Positions 1-5,842 of a stretch of DNA of 5,842 bases are shown here, one piece after another; position 1 is the first letter of the stretch, and the number at the start of each line of letters is the position of its first letter. Below the pieces are notes generated by a model, which was not told the DNA's origin, made no database searches, and saw only the letters and a program-made list of their open reading frames with translations. Made by a program: the position numbers and the translations under genes. Source of the DNA: Gammaproteobacteria bacterium (lineage in GTDB: Bacteria > Pseudomonadota > Gammaproteobacteria > Pseudomonadales > Pseudohongiellaceae); assembly GCA_002714195.1 (NCBI GenBank), contig PAWK01000044.1, positions 31,165-37,006 on the forward strand, in the 5' to 3' direction.

Positions 1-446
1 CCATCTAAATTGCCACCCAAACCGACACGCTTACCCGCTCTTCTTAAAATAGCATCGAGAAGAGCAACAACAGTACTTTTTCCGTTAGAACCGGTTACTC
101 CTATAATCGGTGCGCTAACAGCTTTTGAAAAAATATCAATATCACCTCTGATAGGAATACCAAAATCTTTGGCTTTTCGAATCTCAGGAGTTTCCATGCT
201 CAGACCAGGACTAAGTATCAACTCTTTTGCATTAAGTAGAGAATTAATATTTAATTTGCCTGTCTCAATTTCTATATCGTTGAAACGTTTTTTAAAATCT
301 TCAAGCATGGGCGGATCATGCCTGGTATCCATTACTTTAAAAGCTAGACCTTTAGCAGAAAAATACTTTGCAACCGATAATCCTGTTTTACCAAGTCCGA
401 TGATTACACTCTTATTTTTTACGTTTGAGTCTTTCAATTTTCTCAC
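1..446 (-). CDS. murD: UDP-N-acetylmuramoyl-L-alanine--D-glutamate ligase MurD, 3'-truncated by the window edge
   Basis: Cytoplasmic ligase that adds D-glutamate to UDP-MurNAc-L-Ala, the step before MurE. Only the N-terminal 148 codons are inside the window (E. coli MurD has 438 residues). Translation shows the Rossmann-like UDP-binding start SVIIGLGKTGLSVAKYF (13-29), LSPGLS (78-83) corresponding to the SPG substrate loop, the ATP P-loop GVTGSNGKST (116-125) and GLGGNLD (142-148) at the edge. The frame is bounded upstream by the mraY TAA at 458-456, which is in the same frame. Between that stop and the conserved GLGKTG there is no ATG, so the start must be non-ATG. I chose GTG at 446-444 as the first candidate; TTG at 437-435 is the alternative and would shorten the protein by three residues. 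The first in-frame ATG (residue 39) comes after the UDP-binding loop and is too late. Gene identity is certain from motifs and position; the exact start is not. Confidence 0.93.
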   Translation of the reverse strand, partial: MRKLKDSNVKNKSVIIGLGKTGLSVAKYFSAKGLAFKVMDTRHDPPMLEDFKKRFNDIEIETGKLNINSLLNAKELILSPGLSMETPEIRKAKDFGIPIRGDIDIFSKAVSAPIIGVTGSNGKSTVVALLDAILRRAGKRVGLGGNLD

Positions 447-455
447 TAACCTTTC
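447..455 (-). promoter_or_regulatory. mraY-murD spacer with weak ribosome binding site
   Basis: The 9 bases between the mraY TAA and the proposed murD GTG contain GAAAGG at 455-450. Its distance to GTG 446 is only 3 bases (tight) and to TTG 437 is 12 bases (long), so the site does not settle which start is used. The short spacing suggests murD translation depends on ribosomes finishing mraY (inference). Confidence 0.5.
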
Positions 456-1538
456 TTATCGAAGCTTTAATGTTGCCAAACCAAAAAGAACAAGCATTAC
501 GGTTATAATCCAAAATCGCACAATTACTCTTGGCTCAGGCCAGCCTTTCAATTCAAAATGGTGATGTAACGGAGCCATTCTAAAAATTCGTTTCCCCGTC
601 AACTTGAAAGAAGCAACTTGTAGGATTACTGAAGCTGTCTCCACTACAAAAACTCCCCCCATAATGAAAAGTACAATCTCATGGCGTGAGACAATAGCCA
701 TAACACCGAGAGCCGCACCAAGAGCAAGCGCACCTACATCTCCCATAAAAATTTGTGCTGGATAGGTGTTAAACCAGAGAAATCCCATGCCTGCACCAAC
801 CAAAGCGCCTGCAAATATAACAATCTCTCCTGAACCCAAAACATTAGGAATATTTAGGTAGGCAGAGAATTCATTATGCCCAGCAAGATAAGCAATGACA
901 CCTAGCGCCCCTCCAACCATGACGGTTGGCAATATTGCTAAGCCATCTAAACCATCGGTTAGATTTACCGCATTACTAAAGCCAACTATTACAAAATAAC
1001 TAATTACGACGTAAAAAAAGCCAAGATCAAAAATGACATCTTTGAAAAATGGAACGATGTAAGAAGTTTCAATCGGGCTTGCCGCTGAAAAATATAAAAC
1101 TAGCGCAGCTGCTAGTCCAATTACTGACTGCCAAAAGTATTTCCATTTAGCGGAAAGACCTGCAGAACTTCCCTCAAAAACTTTTCGATAGTCATCAACC
1201 CAACCTATACCACCGAAAAGAAGTGTGACCAACAGAAGGACCCAAACGTAGTGGTTTCGCAGATCAGACCAAAGCAAAGTGCTTATGGCTATACTCACCA
1301 AAATCAAAGCACCGCCCATTGTAGGCGTACCTGCTTTACTAAAGTGTGTCTCTGGGCCGTCATCCCTGACTACTTGGCCAATTTGGTGATACTGTAACTT
1401 ATCAATCAAATAAGGCCCTATAATCAGAGAAACAAATAGGGCCGTTAAAACACTGAAGATGCCTCTCACAGTAATGTATTGGAGCACACCAAAATCTGTG
1501 TTGAATTGCATTAAGTAATCAGACAACCAAACTAGCAT
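456..1538 (-). CDS. mraY: Phospho-N-acetylmuramoyl-pentapeptide-transferase MraY
   Basis: Integral inner-membrane enzyme that transfers phospho-MurNAc-pentapeptide from UDP to undecaprenyl phosphate, giving lipid I. It is 360 residues long, the same as E. coli MraY. The protein is mostly hydrophobic, with about ten membrane-spanning stretches (for example near 25-43, 97-113, 199-218, 288-309 and 338-357). Motifs: [10 protein letters not shown] (67-76), the Mg-binding pair D115-D116 in [18 protein letters not shown] (192-201), [14 protein letters not shown] (256-269) with catalytic D267, and [15 protein letters not shown] (321-335) with the triple histidine. All known active-site residues of the family are present. 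The C-terminal third closely resembles Pseudomonas and E. coli MraY, the best taxonomic pointer in the window. The ATG at 1538 overlaps the murF stop as TAATG and is preceded by a strong GGGAGGG. It ends in TAA at 458-456, only 9 bases before the predicted murD start and in the same frame. Confidence 0.98.
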   Translation of the reverse strand: MLVWLSDYLMQFNTDFGVLQYITVRGIFSVLTALFVSLIIGPYLIDKLQYHQIGQVVRDDGPETHFSKAGTPTMGGALILVSIAISTLLWSDLRNHYVWVLLLVTLLFGGIGWVDDYRKVFEGSSAGLSAKWKYFWQSVIGLAAALVLYFSAASPIETSYIVPFFKDVIFDLGFFYVVISYFVIVGFSNAVNLTDGLDGLAILPTVMVGGALGVIAYLAGHNEFSAYLNIPNVLGSGEIVIFAGALVGAGMGFLWFNTYPAQIFMGDVGALALGAALGVMAIVSRHEIVLFIMGGVFVVETASVILQVASFKLTGKRIFRMAPLHHHFELKGWPEPRVIVRFWIITVMLVLFGLATLKLR

Positions 1539-2899
1539 TAATCCCTCCCGGCTAACTTTAGCTTGTTGACAACTGAATCCATATGACTCCCCCTAGAACC
1601 CTTAATCAAAAAAATAAAATCTCGCCTTGCAGTCTCGCGACATTCACTAATTAATTCGTCTTTGCTCGAGAAATGTTTTGCGCCCGAGCCAAAAGCTGCA
1701 ACCATATGACGGCTATGCTCACCAAATGCCCAGAGCTTTTCTATCCCCGAGATAGCGGCATATTCACCAACTTGCGTATGGTACTCCTTCGACCTCGCTC
1801 CAAGTTCTCTCATGTCGCCTGCCACCAAAACCTTTATCCCCGGTAAATGCTTGAAAATATCAATTGCTGCCCTGAACGATGATGGACTGGCATTATATGT
1901 ATCATCAATCACTCTGCATTGATTGACCCCTCGCAGAGGAAAAAGACGCCCAGAGACAGGCTTTACTGTTTCTAAACCGATCTTGACTTGCCCAATATCT
2001 GCACCCGCCTCCATAGCCACTGCCGCAGAGGCAACTGCATTTAGGACGTTGTGGCGGCCTAATAGATCTAGACTTATAGATTGAGAACCAAGCGGCGTGT
2101 TTAAAACAAATTTCATGGTTCCTTCTGAACCAAAACAAATATTTGACGCGAAGTAATTAGCTGAAGGATTCAAACCACTAAACTTTGCTATTCCTCTCTC
2201 TCCGGCCCGCTCTATCCAAGCATCAACATTAGGGTCGTCATAATTCAAGATTACCTTTCCATTTAAGAAAGTAGCATCTATGATTTCGCCCTTCGCTTTG
2301 ACGATCCCCTGGAGACTACCAAATCCCTCTACGTGAGCTTCATTAGCGTTTGTTATTAGTGCTATTTCAGGTATCGCAGCGTCGGCACTAAATTGTATTT
2401 CACCATGGCGGTCAGCTCCCATTTCGATTACAGCGTATTCATGTTGCTCCGTCAGATTAAAGAGAGTTAAAGGTACACCTACCGTGTTGTTTTGATTCTT
2501 TGGCGTAATCAAAGTCACACCCACACAATTCAATATGGAACCTACCATTTCTTTAACCGTGGTTTTCCCTTGACTTCCGGTAATACCAATTACCTTTGCA
2601 CTACTTCTCTCTCTGTTAATTCGCGAGATCGTCGCTAATGCATGAAGTGAATCTTTGACATATAGCATCGGTAAATCCGAACTAATTTTTCGCGATGCAA
2701 TAATGGCTGCGGCACCGTTTTTTACTGCATCTAACGCCAAATCGTTACCGTCAAAATTCTTTCCTTTCAACGCTACAAAAGCGTCTCCTCTCGACATCGT
2801 ACGAGTATCGGTAGAAAAAGAATATATCTCTACGTCATCACCAATGAGCTCTCCCCCACACCTCTTAGCTATTTCTGAAAGGAGGTATATTCCTATCAC
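1538..2899 (-). CDS. murF: UDP-MurNAc-tripeptide--D-alanyl-D-alanine ligase MurF
   Basis: Cytoplasmic ligase that adds D-Ala-D-Ala to UDP-MurNAc-tripeptide, the last soluble step before MraY. It has 453 residues, close to E. coli MurF (452). Seen in order: [18 protein letters not shown] (29-46, N-terminal substrate domain), P-loop [10 protein letters not shown] (105-114), [12 protein letters not shown] (135-146), EMGA (159-162), [12 protein letters not shown] (184-195), VKAKGEI (200-206) with the likely carbamylated lysine, GRHNVLNA (281-288), [10 protein letters not shown] (332-341), GDMRELG (361-367) and KGSR (433-436). The start codon is GTG at 2899-2897, within GTGA, so it shares bases with the murE stop. 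The next in-frame ATG (residue 35) would remove the conserved N-terminus, and AAGAGG lies 9 bases upstream of the GTG. The TAA stop shares one base with the mraY ATG. One residue differs from the usual DxYNANP signature: serine at 338. Confidence 0.98.
   Translation of the reverse strand: MIGIYLLSEIAKRCGGELIGDDVEIYSFSTDTRTMSRGDAFVALKGKNFDGNDLALDAVKNGAAAIIASRKISSDLPMLYVKDSLHALATISRINRERSSAKVIGITGSQGKTTVKEMVGSILNCVGVTLITPKNQNNTVGVPLTLFNLTEQHEYAVIEMGADRHGEIQFSADAAIPEIALITNANEAHVEGFGSLQGIVKAKGEIIDATFLNGKVILNYDDPNVDAWIERAGERGIAKFSGLNPSANYFASNICFGSEGTMKFVLNTPLGSQSISLDLLGRHNVLNAVASAAVAMEAGADIGQVKIGLETVKPVSGRLFPLRGVNQCRVIDDTYNASPSSFRAAIDIFKHLPGIKVLVAGDMRELGARSKEYHTQVGEYAAISGIEKLWAFGEHSRHMVAAFGSGAKHFSSKDELISECRETARRDFIFLIKGSRGSHMDSVVNKLKLAGRD
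1543..1549 (-). promoter_or_regulatory. Shine-Dalgarno sequence for mraY inside the murF 3' end
   Basis: GGGAGGG, with the core GGAGG at 1548-1544, lies 5 bases before the mraY ATG at 1538. It is encoded by the last Gly-Arg-Asp codons of murF. This is the strongest ribosome binding site in the window and supports the TAATG start. Together with the one-base overlap it implies that mraY is translated both by coupling to murF and by fresh initiation (inference). Confidence 0.85.
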
Positions 2900-4431
2900 C
2901 TAGAATTACCTCTTGCCTTAAGGGCCAGCCTCGCATGAGCTTTGTCACTAAAACACGTTTTGATTCCAGAAACTTCTTGATAGTTTTCGTGTCCTTTTCC
3001 AGCAATAAAAACAAGGTCTTTCAACGATGCATTGCTTATAGCATATTTAATCGCTTGTTCCCGATCTCTAATCACAGAGACGTTTTGAGGTTTTCGAACT
3101 CCACTTAGGATTTGAGAAACAATTCGATCACCAGCTTCGGTTCTTGGATTATCATCCGTTACCACTAGACAATCTGCGAACGACTCTGCAATCTCTCCCA
3201 TTAATGGTCGCTTGCCTTCGTCTCTATTACCTCCGCACCCAAATACACACCATATCTTCCCTTTAAAGTGATGTCTGAGTGACTCTAGAGCACACCGTAA
3301 GCTGTCTGGCGTATGAGCATAATCAACAATGGTTGTCACTTCACCCGCGTCATTTACAATTTCCATTCGCCCATCTACAGAATCAAGAGAAGATACTTTG
3401 TCTAAGATTTCCACAAGATCTATGTGACCTTTACCTTCTCTGGACAGGAGCGAAATCAGAGTAGCTATTACTGCGAGTATATTACTGATATTGAAGCGGC
3501 CTAAAATTTTTCCTGATAACTCCGTGACTCCAAAAGGGGTGTTAACAATCATAGAATATCCATTACTACTGAAAGTTAACCCTTCAGAAAAAACAGAAGC
3601 ATGATGATTGCTTAAACTGTAGGTTACAATCTCTACTTCTTTTGAGACACTATTTATCAACGATAGTGCGAACTCATCATCTAAATTAAGAATTGCTGAT
3701 TTAAGAGTTGGCCACTTAAACAACTTTCTCTTGCTTTCGGCATACTCTTCCATAGTCTTATGATAATCCAAGTGATCGCGAGTCAGATTAGTAAAAACCG
3801 CCGTATCAAAGTCAATAGCTTCAACTCGCTTCTGATCGAGACCGACTGATGATACTTCCATTGCAACGTATTCAAATCTTTCATTTACCATACGCGCTAA
3901 CTGTTTTTGAGAAAATACTGGATCCGGAGTGGTGAGCACACTAGGCTCAAGACTGCCAGGTTGTCCACTACCTAAAGTACCCATCATTCCACATTTGTAT
4001 CCAAGACTCTGTAACGCATCAGCGATAAACTGACTGCAACTTGTTTTACCATTTGTGCCAGTGATACCTACTATTTTTAATTCCGAACTAGGGTATTGAT
4101 AAAAGCGATTAGCTATCTGGCTTACTTTGGATGACAGGTTCTCTATACCTATCACCGGAATACTTCCTATCGTCTTTAACTCTTGCATACCTGCAGTGAA
4201 CTCAGCAACAACAGCCGCACACCCACTCATTATAGCTTGATCAATATAATTTCTAGCATCATGATTGCGTCCAAAACAAGCTATAAATAGATCACCATTT
4301 TTTACAAGTCGACTATCCAATTTAACGCCGGTTATAGGCCTATCAATTTCTGCAATATTAGGAATTGCTACTAGGTCTTCCACAAGTTTACACAAAGTAG
4401 TTTGAATAGTTTTTTCTCTTGTTGTATTCAT
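2896..4431 (-). CDS. murE: UDP-MurNAc-L-alanyl-D-glutamate--2,6-diaminopimelate ligase MurE
   Basis: Cytoplasmic ATP-dependent ligase that adds the third stem-peptide residue. At 511 residues it is slightly longer than E. coli MurE (495). Visible motifs: N-terminal substrate domain with LDSR (38-41) and GDLFIACFG (46-54); P-loop GITGTNGKTS (122-131); TTPD (167-170); EVSS (192-195); TNLTRDHLDYH (214-224) followed by YAESK, where K234 matches the carbamylated lysine of the family; GRFN (311-314); DGR (353-355); DYAHTPDS (370-377); GCGGNRD (398-404); DNPR (427-430); and GKGHE (478-482). DNPR is the known signature for meso-diaminopimelate rather than L-lysine, so a Gram-negative-type peptidoglycan is predicted. 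The ATG at 4431 is chosen because the frame upstream has no start codon before it enters ftsI, and a GAAGGG lies just before it. The stop TGA (2898-2896) sits inside the murF start and is followed in frame by TAG (2895-2893), a tandem stop. Confidence 0.98.
   Translation of the reverse strand: MNTTREKTIQTTLCKLVEDLVAIPNIAEIDRPITGVKLDSRLVKNGDLFIACFGRNHDARNYIDQAIMSGCAAVVAEFTAGMQELKTIGSIPVIGIENLSSKVSQIANRFYQYPSSELKIVGITGTNGKTSCSQFIADALQSLGYKCGMMGTLGSGQPGSLEPSVLTTPDPVFSQKQLARMVNERFEYVAMEVSSVGLDQKRVEAIDFDTAVFTNLTRDHLDYHKTMEEYAESKRKLFKWPTLKSAILNLDDEFALSLINSVSKEVEIVTYSLSNHHASVFSEGLTFSSNGYSMIVNTPFGVTELSGKILGRFNISNILAVIATLISLLSREGKGHIDLVEILDKVSSLDSVDGRMEIVNDAGEVTTIVDYAHTPDSLRCALESLRHHFKGKIWCVFGCGGNRDEGKRPLMGEIAESFADCLVVTDDNPRTEAGDRIVSQILSGVRKPQNVSVIRDREQAIKYAISNASLKDLVFIAGKGHENYQEVSGIKTCFSDKAHARLALKARGNSR
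2909..2914 (-). promoter_or_regulatory. Shine-Dalgarno sequence for the GTG start of murF
   Basis: AAGAGG ends 9 bases upstream of the GTG at 2899-2897 and lies within the final murE codons. It decides the start: no ATG occurs until residue 35 of MurF, and the GTG overlaps the murE TGA as GTGA, a classic coupled junction. Confidence 0.7.
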
Positions 4432-4459
4432 TAGCCCTTCATAAGTACAACTATAAATT
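4432..4459 (-). promoter_or_regulatory. ftsI-murE intergenic leader with murE ribosome binding site
   Basis: The only gap of any size between genes here, 28 A+T-rich bases. It holds GAAGGG at 4440-4435, whose AAGG core ends just 4 bases before the murE ATG, a short spacing. It also contains an upstream ATG at 4442-4440 that reads three sense codons and stops with TAA at 4433-4431, overlapping the murE ATG as TAATG. No hairpin, terminator or promoter is evident, so murE is probably co-transcribed with ftsI. Confidence 0.55.
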
Positions 4460-5842
4460 TTAACGATAAGGCATTACGTCAGGAGAAATGTTTAAAATTC
4501 TCATTGCACCTGATGCAACTCTCGAAAATACTGGGGCCGCAACCTGCCCTCCGTAGTGCTCTTCTCCTTTTGGCTCATTTACTATTACCACAATAACAAT
4601 TTTTGGATTTGTTGCTGGAAGCATTCCCACAAATAATGAATTATGAAGATTTTCTTCATAACCCGAACTACCGACAACATGCGCAGTTCCGGTTTTTCCA
4701 GCAACAGAATAAAATGGGACATTTGCCTCTAAAGCTGATCCGCCACTACTCGCATCAACTACAGTACGCAACATTTCCCTCACATCATTAGTAATTTCTG
4801 ACTTTAAAACTTGCGAACGCGGTAAATCTTTCACCTCTTGATCAGATAACTTCAAGAGCGAGACGGGTTTGCGAAATCCGTTATCAGCTATCACGGAATA
4901 AGCATTAGCTAACTGAAGTGCTGTAGCTGAAAGCCCATAGCCAAATGAAAAAGTTGCAGTAACATGTCTCCCCCATTTCCTAGGGTTCGGCAATACTCCC
5001 GATCGCTCACCCGGAAAACCGGTTCCCAAAACCTCTCCAAAGCCCAGGCGCGACATAACATCTCGAATCGGTTCAGCACCAATATCTAAAGCAATCTTAC
5101 TCGACCCAACATTGCTTGATTTCGTGATTACACCCGATGTCGTCAAGGTTCCATAATCAAATAAGTCCTTCACCTCATTGCCGCTCACCATCATCCATCC
5201 CGGGCTTGTCTCGATGATAGTATCGGGCTGATATAGGCCGGTTTCGAGAGCCGCCGCAATAGTAAAAGCTTTAACAGTTGAGCCTGGTTCAAAAACGTCA
5301 GTTATAGCTCTATTTCGAAGAACACTAAAGTCTGTCATGTCCGATTTATTATGTGGGTTATAGGAGGGCTGATTTGCCATCGCCAAGACCTCTCCAGTAT
5401 TAACATCTAATATCACTATGGATGCTGCTCTCGCCCTACGAGCCACAAACTCCTCTTTCAGTTCACGATATGCTATGTTTTGAACCCGAAAATCGATGCT
5501 TAATTCCAACCTTTTGCCGGGTTGAGCAGTTTGGATCGTATTTAACTCCCCGATTATATTACCTCTGCGATCCTTCATTACCTGTCTTCTGCCGGGCACA
5601 CCCCTTAACCAATCATCATAAGTCAATTCAAGTCCTTCCTGCCCAACGTCATCAACATTGCTGAAACCAACTAGGTGCGCAGTAGCCTCCCCTTGAGGAT
5701 AAAACCGCTGATATTCTTGCTGGGAATAGACCCCCTCGAGGTTTAGATTCATAATTTCCATAGCTTCTGAAGGGGGAAGTCTGCGCTTTATATATAAGAA
5801 TTCGAGGTTTGATTTACTCTTTAGGTTTTGAGTAAGAACATC
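4460..5842 (-). CDS. ftsI: Septal peptidoglycan D,D-transpeptidase FtsI (PBP3), 5'-truncated by the window edge
   Basis: Class B penicillin-binding protein that cross-links peptidoglycan at the division septum, anchored in the inner membrane with its catalytic domain in the periplasm. The frame is open to the window edge: 27 codons upstream of the ATG at 5761 stay open and read as family sequence (LEFLYIKRRLPPSEA resembles the E. coli FIYLARQ region). That ATG is therefore internal. About 460 residues are visible; by alignment of the active-site serine with E. coli S307, roughly 119 N-terminal residues (cytoplasmic tail, membrane anchor, start of the dimerisation domain) lie outside. Seen in order, numbering from the ATG at 5761: RFYPQGEATAHLVGF (19-33), VNTGEVLAMANQPSYNP (120-136), EPGSTVK with nucleophile S161 and K164, SSN (215-217), FSFGYGLSAT (271-280), KTGTA (356-360) and YGGQVAAPVF (403-412). 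All three penicillin-binding motifs are intact. The protein ends soon after NISPD, shorter at the C-terminus than E. coli. First gene of the visible operon, followed by murE after 28 bases. Confidence 0.97.
   Translation of the reverse strand, partial: DVLTQNLKSKSNLEFLYIKRRLPPSEAMEIMNLNLEGVYSQQEYQRFYPQGEATAHLVGFSNVDDVGQEGLELTYDDWLRGVPGRRQVMKDRRGNIIGELNTIQTAQPGKRLELSIDFRVQNIAYRELKEEFVARRARAASIVILDVNTGEVLAMANQPSYNPHNKSDMTDFSVLRNRAITDVFEPGSTVKAFTIAAALETGLYQPDTIIETSPGWMMVSGNEVKDLFDYGTLTTSGVITKSSNVGSSKIALDIGAEPIRDVMSRLGFGEVLGTGFPGERSGVLPNPRKWGRHVTATFSFGYGLSATALQLANAYSVIADNGFRKPVSLLKLSDQEVKDLPRSQVLKSEITNDVREMLRTVVDASSGGSALEANVPFYSVAGKTGTAHVVGSSGYEENLHNSLFVGMLPATNPKIVIVVIVNEPKGEEHYGGQVAAPVFSRVASGAMRILNISPDVMPYR

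Noticed and set aside
10..564. Plus-strand open frame of 184 codons opposite murD and the end of mraY
   Set aside because: It lies antisense to two well-supported genes whose motifs account for the sequence. Its translation has no recognisable domain and no convincing ribosome binding site, so it is a shadow frame.
1905..2138. Minus-strand 77-codon frame inside murF
   Set aside because: It is out of frame within a conserved part of MurF, has no family resemblance, and its cysteine- and arginine-rich composition looks like an out-of-frame translation.
2655..2903. Plus-strand 82-codon frame opposite the start of murF
   Set aside because: Antisense to the conserved N-terminal domain of MurF, with no motif and no supporting context.
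3279..3464. Plus-strand 61-codon frame opposite murE
   Set aside because: Short, antisense to the conserved MurE C-terminal half, and nothing recognisable in the product.
4603..4791. Plus-strand 62-codon frame opposite ftsI
   Set aside because: Antisense to the KTGTA region of FtsI, with no independent evidence of coding.
5422..5664. Plus-strand 80-codon frame opposite ftsI
   Set aside because: Antisense to conserved FtsI sequence, without a recognisable domain.
5759..5761. ATG at 5761 as the start of ftsI
   Set aside because: The same frame stays open for 27 more codons to the window edge, and those codons encode family-like FtsI sequence. Starting at 5761 would remove the membrane anchor and most of the N-terminal domain.
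1..5842. A novel defence, mobile or secondary-metabolite system
   Set aside because: Nearly every base belongs to one of five standard dcw genes in canonical order. I saw no direct repeats, inverted terminal repeats, tRNA or integrase traces, and no compositional break suggesting insertion.

Overview
This window is an ordinary, well-packed section of the bacterial division and cell wall (dcw) cluster. All of it is read from the minus strand, in the order ftsI (5' end missing) - murE - murF - mraY - murD (3' end missing). The products are the septal transpeptidase FtsI/PBP3, the two Mur ligases that add meso-diaminopimelate (MurE) and D-Ala-D-Ala (MurF), the lipid I synthase MraY, and the D-glutamate ligase MurD. 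Every family signature I looked for is in place, and I see no frameshift or internal stop in any gene.

Organism: the gene order, the meso-DAP-type DNPR motif in MurE, and a MraY that resembles the Pseudomonas/E. coli type (360 residues, [29 protein letters not shown]) point to a Gram-negative gammaproteobacterium. Base composition is moderately A+T-rich (clearly below 50% GC by eye), which would suit a marine or other environmental gammaproteobacterium. I cannot name a genus. The placement rests on remembered family sequences, not on a search.

Layout from the transcriptional start side (right to left): 5842-4460 FtsI C-terminal 460 residues; 4459-4432 a 28-base gap; 4431-2896 MurE; 2899-1538 MurF, whose GTG start overlaps the murE stop as GTGA; 1538-456 MraY, whose ATG overlaps the murF stop as TAATG; 455-447 a 9-base gap; 446-1 MurD N-terminal 148 residues, with a non-ATG start. 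There is no gene-free stretch above 300 bases, and no RNA gene, mobile element, CRISPR array, terminator or recognisable promoter. The genes are therefore probably one polycistron driven from outside the window and tied together by translational coupling.

How they work together: MurD, MurE and MurF sequentially extend UDP-MurNAc-L-Ala with D-Glu, meso-DAP and D-Ala-D-Ala in the cytoplasm. MraY moves the phospho-MurNAc-pentapeptide onto undecaprenyl phosphate in the inner membrane. FtsI cross-links the finished material at the division septum. I looked for a previously undescribed system and did not find one. The points worth a second look are small and concern start codons, gene junctions and single residue changes.
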